From NCBI GenBank assembly GCA_016748015.1, contig JAAOMT010000328.1, forward strand, positions 62,001 through 126,000: a DNA stretch of 64,000 bases, read 5' to 3'. A model generated the notes under the pieces. The model saw only the letters and a program-made list of their open reading frames with translations, did not search any database and was not told the origin of the DNA. A program made the position numbers and the translations under genes. Source of the stretch: Geosiphon pyriformis (taxonomy: Eukaryota > Glomeromycota > Glomeromycetes > Archaeosporales > Geosiphonaceae). This document shows positions 31,519 to 44,400 of this stretch, one piece after another; position 1 is the stretch's first letter; every line of letters begins with the position of its first letter.

Positions 31519-31655
31519 TATTGCTCTGACTGGTCCGAATGGCTGGTCACATGTAGAAAGTGCATGATTAGTGCCTAGTTTAGATCACTTAGTTTAATGT
31601 ATTATACTAGGTGGCTTTTGGGCTTCACTCATTAAGTCTTAATAAAAAAAAAAAA
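31519..31655 (+). repeat. LINE 3' UTR tail with poly-A (copy A)
   Basis: The signature CTGGTCACATGTAGAAAGTGC, then TAGTTTAGATCACTTAG, TATACTAGGTGG and TTCACTCATTAAGT, ends in AATAAAAAAAAAAA. The same tail closes LINEs B, C, G and H and decayed copies at about 12.8, 35.7, 47.4 and 48.2 kb. Confidence 0.85.
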
Positions 31656-32559
31656 TATGTTAAATATATTTTTTTTAAAACAACAATAATTTTAAAAAAT
31701 TAATTTGGTTTAATATTAAATTTATATAAAAAATATAAAACCAAAATAATAATAAACTTATTAATTTATTAGAAAAAAATACAATAAATACTTAAAAATA
31801 AGCTTATTTAATTATTAATAGACTTATAAACTTTACTAATAATTTTTATTAAAAAAAAATAAAAAAATTTAATTTGTATAAATTATTAACAATTTAATTA
31901 AAAATACTTATTTTTTATTTAAAATAAATAATATATTAAATATTTTTGACAAATCTAAATAGTTTTTAATTTTTAATTTAAAAAGTAAATATTAATAAAT
32001 TGTTATAAATTTTAAAAATTACTTAAAAACAATATTTATTATTCAAAAAAAACTGTGAATTTAATATAATATTTTTTAGATTATATGATACTTTAACAAT
32101 ATTTTAAAAACTTATAAACATTATTTATAATAAAATTTTATAATAATCAATAATTATATTTTTTAATAATACTAATATTTATTTTTTAATATTTAAAACT
32201 TATTTAATATATTTATAAAAAGTTTTTTAATAATTATTAAAAGCAAATTTAAAATTAAATATTGAAAATATTATTTTAAAAAAACAAATTTGGTTTTTTT
32301 TGACTATATTATTAACAAAAATAGAATTAAATTTAATTTAAAAAAAATTAATACAATATAATAATTTAAAATTTTTTAAAATATTATTAAATTAAAAATT
32401 TTTAAAAATCATTAAATTTTTTAATTATTTACTTAACAAAAATATAAAATATTAATAAATTTTTGAACAATAAATAATTTTAAATAATTTTAAATTAAAA
32501 TTAATAATAGCTTTAATTTTTGTTTATCTAAACTTTAATAAAAAATTTTAAGTAGAAAA
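31656..32559. other. Strongly AT-rich decayed spacer
   Basis: It consists almost entirely of A and T with no CpG and no readable frame. It is probably very old transposon DNA. No gene is seen. Confidence 0.5.
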
Positions 32560-35500
32560 TCTTTCTAAGAACAAAGTCACTGAATTGTCTAATATTCTTA
32601 ATAAATTGTGAAAACATTATAATAAAAGTGTTTTAGAGCTTTTTTTGTATTTGGTCAATTTATGCTTAATGGCTAAATTAATTCTTAATGCTTAAAAAAA
32701 AGCCTAGATATCTATAATTCTAAAGCCTTATAAATAGAAAAACATTTTAATAAACACAAGATCTATTGCTTTGATTAAAATAACAAGAAAGATTTTTTTA
32801 AAGATTTTGTTTAAACACATCTCTGTAACTTGCAGCAAATACAATGTTTTACATAAAAACAACTTCTTAGTTTTAAAGAGTACTTTAACTCAGTCTTTTA
32901 TCTTTGTTATTAAGTTAATAATTAAGAATGTTTTAGAAAAGAATAGAGAAATCTGGTTGGTGTTTTAATATATGTATAAAACATATAACTCAGTAAACTG
33001 GTTATATTTAAAAAGTAACTTAATGCAAGTTAAAATGTGTAGTAAGTTTATCAAGTTCTTTGGTCATATTCACAATAATCATATAAACAGAGTTATTACA
33101 AACTTTGATTTGTTTAAAAGTTACAAGATTTATAATAAGCTGAATCAGAATAGAGTTTTTTTGTCTTTTTTTTAAAAGATCTTTTATAACTCTCTTTTGT
33201 GCAAGATAAAAAGACAAAAATTTTTGGTTAAATATTATATTGACTTTAAATTTGTTGTTAAAACTAGCAGAGTTGAGTTAAACACTAATATAATCTTTTA
33301 TTTGGCAGCTAAAGCTTTCATAGATAATACAATTTGAGTTAATAACTATTATGCAATAACACAAAATATTTTAAACATTGCTAGTAAATTTTTTAATATT
33401 ATAAACATTTCAAAAACACAGTCAAAACTGTGACCATTCCAATCAATTCAAGGGCCAATAACATTTCTCTAAGCATAAGTGAATCACCTATTTTGATTGT
33501 AAAAACAAGTAAAATTTATTAATACTTGGGTATTTTTTGTTAACTAAGAGTCTTTTTGGTCTGAGTTTAAAAAAGACAAATTTAGATGTAAAGTTTTTTT
33601 TATCTATAGTCTTATATAAAGCCATTTTGAATAAGCAATTTTTTTATTTGGTCTTAGTTGTCTTGCAGTTTATTGTTGAATACAGAATCCAGTTTAGTTT
33701 TATTAGCAAAAATGTATCTAAAAAATAAGATTATTTAATTAGGAAAAAGTTGAAGTCTAAGATCAATTTGCCTAGAAATTTTTTTAATAAAGCTATACAC
33801 TATCTGTTTTTATACAATTTAAAACTTTTTGAACAAATATAAACAGAAAGAAAAGTAGTATCAATAATGAATTTCACTAATGGCAGAGACATTTTGGTTA
33901 GTTATTTAGACATAAGTTGCTTAATTTGCAGATTTTAAGTTAGATTCTTTAGAATTCTCTTCAGTTTTTTATTAAGTTGAAAGTTAATTTAATAAATAAC
34001 TTTTTAGCTGGTATTATCAAAATATTTTTAAACAATAGCATATCTCTGGTCAATAACTTGTTCAGTGCTTTCTATTTTAAGCATGGCACTTTTGTTATGA
34101 AAAATTTGGATTAAGTAAAATACTTTTAATTTGTAAGTCTTTGAAATACTTTGGAATTATTTTTATAAAACAGTTTCTAAATAGTCATAAAAAGTGCTTT
34201 GCCTAAAGAAATTTTTATTGGTGGAAACATTTGAACTCTAGGAGTTTAGTTTTTTCTTGGTTTGTATGGGTTTTGAAGTTTGTTAAGAGTGATAGTTTGG
34301 TTTAATGCCCTTTTATGACTTCTAGGAGCTTTTTTGGTACAAATATAAATGATACATATGGTTTTGATATTGTTTGTTTTAGGCTAAGAGATATATTTTT
34401 GCCTATAATCTCAATTTATACTAATGGTTTTATAAAGAACTTTGGATCTTTTAATACTATAGGTGGTACAGCTATATACTTTTCTGATCTGGACTTGTTT
34501 ATAAAAATAAAAATTCATGGACTGCTATTCTCAATTCTGACCAAAATGCAGGCTATTGTTCTGGCTTTTAAATATGTTCCAGCTTTTTTTAAGGTAATAA
34601 TCTTTTTTGATAGTTAAACTTTTTTAGATATATATTAGACTGAATTAAAATTAGTTGTTTTGAACTTTCATAACAGATGCTAGATTAAATGCTATAGAAT
34701 TAGCAATATAATCAGAAATAAGGACATTTTGGTAGCATAGACTAAAGTAAAGAGTTATTTTGAAATGTTGAACAATAAATGTGCTAACAGATTGGCAGAT
34801 TAGATTACATTTTTAGAACTCAATTTTTCAGTCAACATTAAAGAAAAAATTCTGATGGCTGATAACAAAACAGTATCTGGCAATGTTTGTCACTTTGTAA
34901 AAGGAATAAATAATATTGTGAGACAATTTTAATGAGAAACCAGATTTGGTTTTGGTATTGTAGAATTTTTTTGTATTGGTAACTTTAATTAGAAACTCAT
35001 AGTCTTAGTCTGACATTCTAATTTTTATATAACTGTTGAATATACTAGCAAGCCCACTTCTGGTTTGCATATGTATTTGATATAAGCTTTGTATAAGAAG
35101 TTGTTAGTAATAGTTAGAAAGCATTTATATAACTACAAGTACTTAAGTATTTTATGTATGTAATATAATAAGATAGAGTTTTTAGATTACAGTTTTACTT
35201 ATAATACAGATCTTTTTACTTATCAAGACTTTTTAAATAAACATTGTTTACTATGAAAATCTACAACTAGTACAAATATTACTTTATCTGCAGTTTTTTT
35301 TTTACTAGCTAAATGTGCTTTAAATGTTAACAAGTATACAGTTTTATGTAAAAAGTTTATTCTAGAAGACTGGCTATTAAAGGCTAAGATCTATTTTAAA
35401 GATATTATACTTGCTGTATTTAGGATGATTAATTTTGTTCAAGATCTGATTGTTAGTTACAAAGACTAAATATGAATTTCTAACTCAAAAATTTGTGTTA

Positions 35501-35870
35501 ACATGGATTATAAAAGATTGCTAATTGAAGATAACTTTATATTTATTGCTGTTTATAACTTATTTACTGAAATTTCAAGTAGTATTGCTTGTTTGTTAGA
35601 TTTTGAGCAGTTAGTTTTGGTTTAAAGATTAGTTATTTGTTCTTTATAAATATAGTTTAAAATATTTTAATTAACATAGTTATATAGTGTTGTTTTAATT
35701 GGCTAAGTAACTAGTTATATATAGTAAACACATAAATCATATTTAATTTATAACTTTAAATAATTGTATTGTATTAAATAGTAATTGGATCTTATTTGTA
35801 ATAGTTAATACTAAAAAATTTTTTTTAATTAATTATAAATACTTTTTATATAGTATTTAATATTATTTTA
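32560..35870 (+). mobile_element. 5'-truncated, heavily decayed LINE copy D
   Basis: Translations in shifting frames follow LINE A ORF2 from the RT start (ELSNILNKL, with a stop where A has Trp, then KHYNKSVLEL) through RT (VYNTV-like and AFIDNTI), RNase H (SIYTNGFIKNFGS, TKMQAIVLAFKYV) and the C-terminal region. It ends in a decayed tail (TTAATTGGCTAAGTAACTAG, 35690). Nearly every difference from A is toward A or T. Confidence 0.75.
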
Positions 35871-36129
35871 TCTTAATTAAATAATAATAATAATAATAAA
35901 ATAATTGTTTATATTAGCAAAACTTTTAAATTTATTAAAACTAAGTATTTTTCTATTGAATTAAGAATAATAACTAATAATTTAAATTTTTAAATATTTT
36001 TAATATTATTTAAAATCCAAAAAATTTTAATAATATTATAAATAAAACTATAATTATTTTTATTAACTAGTAAATTACTAATATGTTTTTATTTATTAGC
36101 AAATTACTAATTATAATTACTAAAAAAAA
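35871..36129. other. AT-rich spacer with AAT microsatellite
   Basis: It contains a short (AAT)n run near 35880 and no readable coding remnant. Confidence 0.4.
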
Positions 36130-37495
36130 TTTACAGATATTTGGGCATTTTTTTGTTAATAAATAGTTTTTTTAAGTTTAATTTGGCCAAAATATATTCT
36201 AATATCAAATTTTTTGCCAATATAGTTTTAAAAAATACTATTTTAAATAAACAATTTTCATATTTGGTTTTTGTTATATTATAATTAATTGTTAATTACA
36301 AATCTTAATTTAATTTTGTTTTTAAAAATATATGTTAAAAATAAAATATAATAATTTATAAAAGCTTAAAAACTAAAGTTAATTTTTAAAAAATTTTTTG
36401 AATAAAACTTTGTATTATTATTTTTTGTACAAATTAATTTTTTTTAAACAAGTTTAAGTTAAGAATAAAATTATATTATTGTTGATTTTTTTAAATATTT
36501 TTGGCATTATTAATTGATTTTTTAATTACTGATTTTTAAATTTATAAGTTGTAAATTGGGTTTTCAAAAATCTGTTGTAGTTTTTTATTAGATTAAAAAA
36601 CAATTTAGTCAATAATTTTTTGGTTAATATAATCAGAATTCTGCTAAATTATAATATTATTTTTATGAATTTTTTATTTATAGAATTTTATTTTACAGAT
36701 AGTTTTTTTATATTATAAAATAGTTAATTTTTTAAAAAGATTTAATATAACTTTTAGTAAATACTTAATTAATAAATATAACTGAATTTTTGATTGAAAA
36801 ATTTTTTATTATTAAAAAAATTGAGGTTTTATAAAGTAATTAATAGTATCATAATATTTTTTAAGAATTTGAGTATAAATATTAATATTTATGTTTTAAG
36901 TTTAGTTTTATTAATACTGACTAAATTACAAGTTTTTTTATTAGTTTTTAAATATATATTAATATTCAATATAATTAATATTTATTTTAAAAAGTAGTTT
37001 TTAATATTTATACTTTTTAATTTAATTTAAAATTGTTAAATCTTTATAATTATTGTTAAATTAAAATAAAACAGATTATTAATTTTATTTATAAAAAAAT
37101 TCTTTTGTTTAAGATTAAAAATATTTTAGTATTATTAATATTAAAATTGTTAATAATTTAATTAATATAACTATTTATTTGTTTTTGTATTTTGCTGTTT
37201 TAATTTGTAAAAAGTATTTTTAAGCTAATAATATAATTATTAAGTAATATTTGTTGTTTTGTTTGTAAAATATATTAAATAATATGTTATACTTAATAAA
37301 AAACTAATTTAAATATTAATATAATAGTTAATAATATGATTAAAAATATAAACTAAAACTATATCTTAAATTTTATATGTAATTAATATTATTAGTAAAA
37401 ATTTAAATTATTGATTAACATAAAATTATTTTTATAATTTTTATTATTAATTAGTATATATTATTGTTTATTTATTATCTTATTAAATTACTTAA
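36130..37495 (+). mobile_element. Very decayed LINE copy D2
   Basis: Short stretches still align with LINE A/B thumb and RNase H regions: TTTAATTTGGCCAAAATATA (KSSLAKTHS region), LTKLQVFLLVFKYI (for AELQAIALALECV), and the VKGHSGVVGNK region near 37100-37150. It is 5'-truncated, and its right side is cut by LINE C at about 37500. It is more decayed than copy D, hence probably older. Confidence 0.55.
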
Positions 37496-37499
37496 ATTA

Positions 37500-39107
37500 T
37501 TATATGGAGCCAAGGGGTCCTGTTCCTTACTGATTTATGGTTGTGTCTGATTTTTTTTGCAGCAGTAGAGCCTTGCTGGTCAGTTCTGTGAAGTCTATTT
37601 GTCTTTTTGGAGTGAGCATTTTGGATTTTGAGGAGTTTTCTGTAGTTGTTAGTAAGTTGCATGAGGTCTGGTCTGACTCATTTGAGGTTTTTACAGATGG
37701 CTCGTTAAAAAAATTTTGGTAGTGCTGATGTTGCCAGTGGTGCGTGGCCTTTTTTTCTACTATTGATATGAGTATTAGCATTAGGGTTGATGGGCTGTTG
37801 TCTTCTACTATGGCCGAACTGCAAGCCATTGCTTTGTCTTTGGAGTGTGTTCCGTTTTCTTGTATGGTGATTGTACATGCTAACAGTCAAGCGGCTATTG
37901 ATGCATGCATTTCTGAAATGTTATTGTCCGTGCCTGATTTCTGCTCCTTTTGTTGGTTGGAGAGATACTGGATTTTTGATTTGGTTTGCGAAAAAGATCT
38001 TTCTGTATATTGGGTTAAAGTCAAAGGGCATTTTGGGGTTGTTGGTAATGTTAAGGCTAATGCTGCTGCTGGGGATGCTGTTTTTTCTCATTTATTTTTG
38101 CCTGTTGGTGTCCAGAAGTGCTTTTTAGTTGCTGAAAATACACCGGTCTCTGGCAATACTCGTCATTTTGTTCGGGGTTTGTATAAATTTGTTTGCCATG
38201 CATGGTGGAAGACGGAACCTGGCCATGATGTAATTCCTGGTGTGCTAATTGAGGCCATGAATTGGGATGCTACTGTTAAGATATGGCATCTCGATTCACA
38301 TATGCTTGCTGGTTTTACTAGTCAGAGATCTTCTTGTCTTCACACATATCTGATGAAGGCTGTGCACCAATGGCTTCCTGTGGTGGTTAGGAAATGTTTG
38401 TATGATAAACTGTACCCTGGTGTGCTGTGCTTATTGTGTCATAAGGTGGAGTTACCAGACCATGTTTTCACGTGTTCTTATAATGTGGAGATTTGCAAGA
38501 AGATTCTGGTCGCAATGTGTTTGGACTGGCTATTCATGGTTGGTCTTCGTGGCTCGTTATCCTCTGCTGTTTTGCAATCTCTTAGTCAGTGTTCTTTGGA
38601 CGTTGGTTTGTATTCAGTTCTGTGTAAAAAGTTTGTGCTGAGGAAGTAGTGTGAAGAGACGGTAGAAATTTTGGATGGTAAAAAGGAGACTGTTAGCACT
38701 GTGGTTGGTTTTGTTGGGCATTTGGTTGAGCTACATTGCTCTAAAGCCTGGTTGGCGAGGTTGGCATTTAGGGTGAGAATAAAGAAGACTGGTCTGGTTG
38801 GAGATGACAGTTTGTTTTCTGGTTTGTCTCATTGTTTGAGTTCTTTGTTGCCTGATAAGGTGGTAAGGATGCTTGGCATTGCTGGCTCTTTTGCTGTTAA
38901 TTTTGGCTGTTGCAGGTCTTATCTTTTTTTCTCTGGTCTAAATGGTAGTCCTAGTGTTGATATAGATGTGTAGTGTTGCCTTGTCTGGCCTGAGTGGCTA
39001 GCCACATGTAGTAAGTGCATGAACTGTGTTTAGTTTAAGCCTCTTAGTTTGGTTCTATGTACTAGATAGCAGTTGGACTTTACTCATTAAATATATTAAT
39101 AAAAAAA
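37500..39107 (+). mobile_element. 5'-truncated LINE copy C, less decayed, divergent subfamily
   Basis: It starts inside ORF2 just before RNase H: VFTDGSLKKF, MAELQAIALSLECVPFS, VHANSQAAIDACIS (Asp to Asn) and VKGHFGVVGNVKANAAAG. A 301-codon open frame (37744-38649) carries on through SHMLAGFTSQRSSCLHTYLM and VLCLLCHKVELPDHVFTC (a Cys/His cluster). A 100-codon frame ends at 38973. One shift at an A/T run (about 37712) and a TAG at 38647 break it. It keeps more CpG and G+C than A or B and differs in sequence, so it is a separate, younger or better protected subfamily. The 3' tail is at 38974-39107. Confidence 0.8.
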
Positions 39108-39384
39108 TAAAAATTATTATTTAATTAATAATCTAATTTGTATAAAACACAAATATAACTAAATTAAAATAATTAAATTATATAATATCTTAAATTATAT
39201 AATATTTAAAATTTGCTAAAATATTTAAAATTTGTAATTTAATAAAATATATTTTTAGTTCACTAAAATATTAGAAAAAAGTGTAAAATTATAGAATAAT
39301 ATTACAATAAATTATATAAAAAAAGAGTTTTTTTTTAAAAAAATTGTATCTTATTTCAAAATATTTTATATTAAAAAAAATTTT
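39108..39384 (+). repeat. Left half of an old E1-type LTR, split by LINE B
   Basis: It aligns with E1 LTR positions about 6421-6770: TAATCTAATTTGTATAA for TAATCTAATTAGTATAAC, the decayed CCGAAATT array, then GTGTAAAATTATAGAATA and TATATAAAAAAAGAG for the TATA region. Differences are almost all C-to-T or G-to-A. Confidence 0.75.
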
Positions 39385-39506
39385 TCTCTTGTTAATCTCT
39401 TGACTATAACAAGAGCAAAGATTTATTGAAGAATTTACAACACCTTTTCTTCTTTCTTTTTTACTCTTTTGTAATTATTTCTTTTAATACACCTGTCTTT
39501 GTTGTC

Positions 39507-41425
39507 ATGAAACCAGTGGGCTCTTCTACAGATGGCTCTGATTTAGGTTTGGGTGGTTTGGAGATCTGCTCAAACACCAAAAAAAAGCATGTAGAAAGTG
39601 TCTACTTTTATGATACATCATATAAAAAGCCAAAAAAACTTAACATTAATAGTGTTTTGGTTAATTCATCTATTGACTTTTTGGCACTAAAAAATATTAA
39701 CATTTCTGGTGATAAGTTTACAGTATCTTGGAGAAGTGATGTTAACAGTATTACTAGCAATATAAGTGGTTTTTTAGATATTGAGAATATGATGAACATG
39801 ATTGCTAAGGAAATGAGCTATACTGAATTAGTTAATAACAATAATATAAATGATACTATGCTGAGAAAAACTCATATCTAAACATATGTGCTGGGCAATT
39901 CTCTGAAAGCTCCAACATTTGACATTATAAGCAATAATAAAAATATGCTAAGTCTTCTATTTCCAAAGTTTGATGATTCTAAACAACTGCTGTCTATTAA
40001 GTCACATGTCCTGAAGAAACATAGCTTTGAATTAGTTAAATTATTCACATTAGATGTTGAGCTGTCTGCTGTATCTAGAAAAACAAATAGTAATAAGTTG
40101 ATTTCGATCAAAAAATTTTTTATCGAATTGATGATTTTGGAGAGCATCAATTCTCTCAAAATTCCCAGAAATCATCAGAGCATCATTTATTTCTGAATCT
40201 AATATAAATAAGACAAAAAAATTGGCAATCTGAGAAAAAATCATGGTCAATGATAATTTCAGAAAAGTAAACAGTCATTTGAATTGGGAAATAATTGTCA
40301 AGTAGATTTCAGTTGATCTTTCCAAATCAGCTGTAGAGTTAGTTTTTTCTAAGTTTGGTAAGGTTGTGTCAATCAAGATACAATTGATTGGTTTATGGCA
40401 AAAGGCTTTGGTAGAATATGAATCATTTGAGATAGCTAATTTGGTCATAACTAGATAATCTGTTTTCATAAAAAAAGATTTTATTCATGTGGTAAAAACA
40501 ATTGGTAATAAACAAACATGAGTATTTAAAGACCAGCATCAGGTTTTGTTATATATGCTTTCAGTTGGCATTACTGTTCATAATTTATCTGATTTATTGA
40601 CTTCTTATAGTAGAAAAACTTGCATTTTTGGCTATAATCCAAATTCATATGCATTTTGAAAATGAGACAATCAAATTGGCTGCTATTGGCTCTATTCTAG
40701 TGTTTAAAAGTGTGAATTTGTACTAAGCTGGTCTTTTTTTGGCCTGTTGTGCTTGATATAAACAATTTGGTCATATATCTGTTGATTGTGCAGTGGATGG
40801 GAATTTTGGTAGTCATGATAAGCAGATGGTAACTTTTTAGAATCATGTTTGCTTGGCCAACATTTATAAAAAAAAGCAGGCACCTATTGCTTATCCAGTT
40901 TCTTTTGGTGGCAAGACTTAGGCCCAAATTGTTGGTGGTTTTTTCTTTTATGTGATCTTGTTGGACTCTTTTAGTACTGGTTTGTTTTTGGGTGCAAAAC
41001 CCATTCCAATGGTTTCCAATCTTCTTAGTAATTCCTGTTTGGTTAATTATTTGGTTTCTTTGGAACACTCTTTAGAGCTTTTGACAGATCAGATTTTTGT
41101 TATTATAAAAAAATTGAGCTTTGTAGAAATAATGTCCTTGACATCCAAGTTCCATGTTTTCTTTCTGGTCATTCTAACATCTTTGGCTTCTAATTTGGAT
41201 TTGAATATGGCTCTGAATAATACATTGATGTCTTTTGCTCTCTCTTTTTCGGTTATTGCAGATATAGCTGCTGACTTTAGCTTAAGTAGTTTTAAGGTTT
41301 TGACCACCAAAGTAAGTGGATTGGAATTTAAGATGGTGACTTTGAAAGTGTCAGTTAAATCAGTTTTGGAAAAATTGAATTGCTTGTGCTCTGGTCTGGG
41401 TTTGTTAACTTTCTTTACTCTTTAA
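39507..41425 (+). pseudogene. LINE B ORF1
   Basis: MKPVGSSTDGSDL matches LINE A MEPVGLSIEG. The frame covers TYVLGNSLKAP, LSAVSRKT and SLKIPRNHQS, with the zinc knuckle near 40740-40800. That knuckle is ruined: after CCA comes TGA and then Tyr where C-x2-C should finish. The rest (KQFGHISVDC) is intact. The end is LEFKMVTLKVSVKSVLEKL. Many stops (39880, 40193, 40301, 40456 and others) break the frame. Confidence 0.72.
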
Positions 41426-41439
41426 TAAGTGATTTTGTG

Positions 41440-44400
41440 TAAAAAATTGCTATATGTAATGTTTATAATATTAATGTCTCTGCTAAGCAAGAGAACATTA
41501 TTTATTAGCATAAAGATTCTGAGAATTTGGTTTCAATAGTTACAGAAATAAAGTTAAGGTCTAGCAGTAGGCCATAAATTAAGAATAAGTTTAATGGGAT
41601 TAGAGTTTTTTCATTTGAGTTGGACAAGAGTTTTCTTGGTGCTAAAGTGGCAATTGTCATAAACACTTCTCTGATTCATCATGTGTATAAGGTTTTTAAA
41701 GTGCCTGGTTGGCTCTTTTTTGTCAAGTTGCTCTTTAAGAATAAGTTTTCTGTTTCAATTCTAGGAATTTATGCTGGTGCTTTTCTGGTTGTTTGTTTTT
41801 CTTAGACTGGTAAAATTAATTCTCTGATAGCTAAGACTGTAAATAAGTCTTTTTTTGTTGTATTAGATAAGAATTTCAATGAGAATAGTTCTTGCAGATA
41901 TGTGAGTTTCAAGAAATGTCTTGATTTAAGATTGGTTAATTTTTTGTCAGTGTGTTCAATTGTAAAGAATCCTACATGGAAAAATTTAAGAGATGTAGAA
42001 AAGACAATTGATTACATATTTATTTCTTTGAATTTGGTTAATACAATAGTAAATCACAATGTTGTGGATGTCAATAAACATTTTAATACTAATTACTGAG
42101 TGGTTTTTATGTCTGTGGGTTTAGGTAGACTTTTGGATGTATGGTTGAACTTTATTTGCAAACAAGCTAATAAGGACTAATAGAAATTTGATTTTAAGAG
42201 TGCTGATAATATAAAGTAAAATGATTTCAAAAATGCCACAGCAGCCAATGCAGTAATGTTTTTTGACAAGTTCATAATCTCTATGAAGTTTTCAGATCTG
42301 GGTGTGGGATGTTGTTCACAAAATAATGACTCTTTTGGCTAATGAGATACTCAAAAAAATGATTCAGGAACTATGATAATATTTTCACCAAAGATTCTTC
42401 TAGGTTTTATAAACTGGAGTTTCTGATTTCAAGGATTGTTAAGGCTTCTCGTGAAGAGAGTTCTGACAGATTTGTTTCTCTTATGAAGTGTTGGTATTCT
42501 TTAAACAGTGTCAAGACTTTGATTATTCAGAATCTTGTGGACTTTGGCATAAATTTTAATCATGTGCATTTGGCTCTTTTTAGTGTGAGGAAATTTTATT
42601 ATGTCTCCAAACTTGCTGAGTCTTTGTGAACTAAGGAGTCAGGAATCAGATTAGTCATTAATAAAAAAATGGAAAATTTTGCAGTCAATAAGGGTTATAC
42701 AATTAGGAGTGTGCTGAAGCATCTTTTTTGAAAGATAGTTTTAGATTATCTGGTCATTAAGGATGAACTGATTCTGGAACCAAAACTGGTTAAGATTGAG
42801 GTGGATTTGAATATGAAAGGCTGGACTAGAAAGCATGGAGTGGAGGCTAATTTCTTTAATAAGTGGTCTCATTAATATTAGTCTTTAGAGTATATTTTTG
42901 ATGATGCTTTCTCGAATGTAATGGATCTAATTGGCTTTGATAAGTTGTTTGGTGTGGTTTCTAATTTGTTAGATAGTAAGACTGCTGGTTTTTCTGAGAT
43001 CTCAAATGAGCTTTGGAAATATTGTGACAGAATGGTTTTGGATATGCTTTTGGCACTTTTGAATTCTTGTTTATTTTGTAAGTTAGTGCTCTATGCTTAA
43101 AAAAAAGCTTGGATCTTGATAATCCCTAAGCCTTATAAGTAAAAGGGCATTCTCACTAATACTTGGCCTATTGCTTTAATTAAGACTGCTTATAAAATTC
43201 TTTCCAAGATTCTCTTAGACAAGATCTTGTTGACATGTAGCACTTTTAATGTTTTGCATGGGAACAATTTTTTAGTTTTAAAGAGTATGATAACACAATC
43301 TCCTATTTTTGCCATTGATTTGATTATTGAGAATGCTTTAGAAAAGAATCATGAACTCTGGTTAGTTTTGTAAGACATGAGAAAGGCCTATGACTCTGTT
43401 GGATGGGAACATCTTAAAAGAAGCTTAGTTAGAATAAAAATGTGTGACAAGTTTATTAGGTTTTTTGGTAGCATTTACAATAATTGTGTCAATAGAGTTA
43501 TAATGGATTTTGAATTAACAGATAGATATTGGGTGCATAATGGTTTTGACTAGAGAGAGGTGTTCTCATCATTTTTTTGGTGCATATTTTATGATTTTTT
43601 TTTGTGTAAGATCAAGAGATAGAAAAATGTATATGGATATAGACTGAATTTTTATTATGTTGCCAGAATAGATTATTTAGAATCTCAAGCTGGATTGATG
43701 TCTTTTCTTATTGCAGGTGCTTTTGTCAATAACACAATCTGGATTGGTAGCAGCCAAATTATGATCCAACACATTCTTAATATTGCTAGTGAATTTTTTC
43801 AGATTAATAACATTTCTATCAATAATAACAAGACAGTGGTCATTCCTATTAATTGCAAAATTAATTGTTCTAATTTGTCTATTAATGGTTTGCCTATTTT
43901 TATTACCAAGAAAAGCAAGTTTTATCACTACTTGGGTATCTTTCTGTCAACTGAGAGTTTGTTGAAGTCTAGCTTGGCTAAAACACATTCTGATGTCCAT
44001 TTTTTTGCCAACCTTGTTTTAAAGAAAGCTGTTTCTAATAAGCAATTTTCATATTTGGTGTCAGTAGTTTTTCATCCCATTATTAGCTACAAAATACAAT
44101 TCAGCTTTGTTTTTGTTAATGTGTACAATAAGTGGGATGCTTTGATTCATAAGGGCTTAAAATTAAAATCTGGTCTGTCTTTTGATTTTTTCAATGATGT
44201 ACTTTATTATTCTTTGTTGTATGGTTTGAAAACTTTTGAGCAGATTTAGGCTAAGAACAAAGTGGCTTCTGTAGTGTGTTTTGTGAACTTTATTAGAATT
44301 TTAGATCATTTGTTTTTGTACTGGTTTTATGATTTGCAAGTTTTATCTTGAAGTCTGCTTTACTTTTTGGTTTTCTCTGTTCGTATTAAGATCAATGCTT

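Larger units (their letters stand above)
24778..31655 (+). mobile_element. Non-LTR retrotransposon LINE A, nearly full length
   Basis: ORF1 with a zinc knuckle is followed by ORF2 carrying AP-endonuclease, RT, RNase H and a C-terminal Cys/His region, then a conserved 3' tail and poly-A. That domain set (AP-EN, RT, RNase H) fits the Tad1/I-like groups of fungal LINEs. LINE B (39385-46215) aligns end to end, which fixes the 5' end near 24778. There are roughly twenty stops or shifts in ORF1 plus ORF2, most explained by single transitions, so it is not active. Confidence 0.88.
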
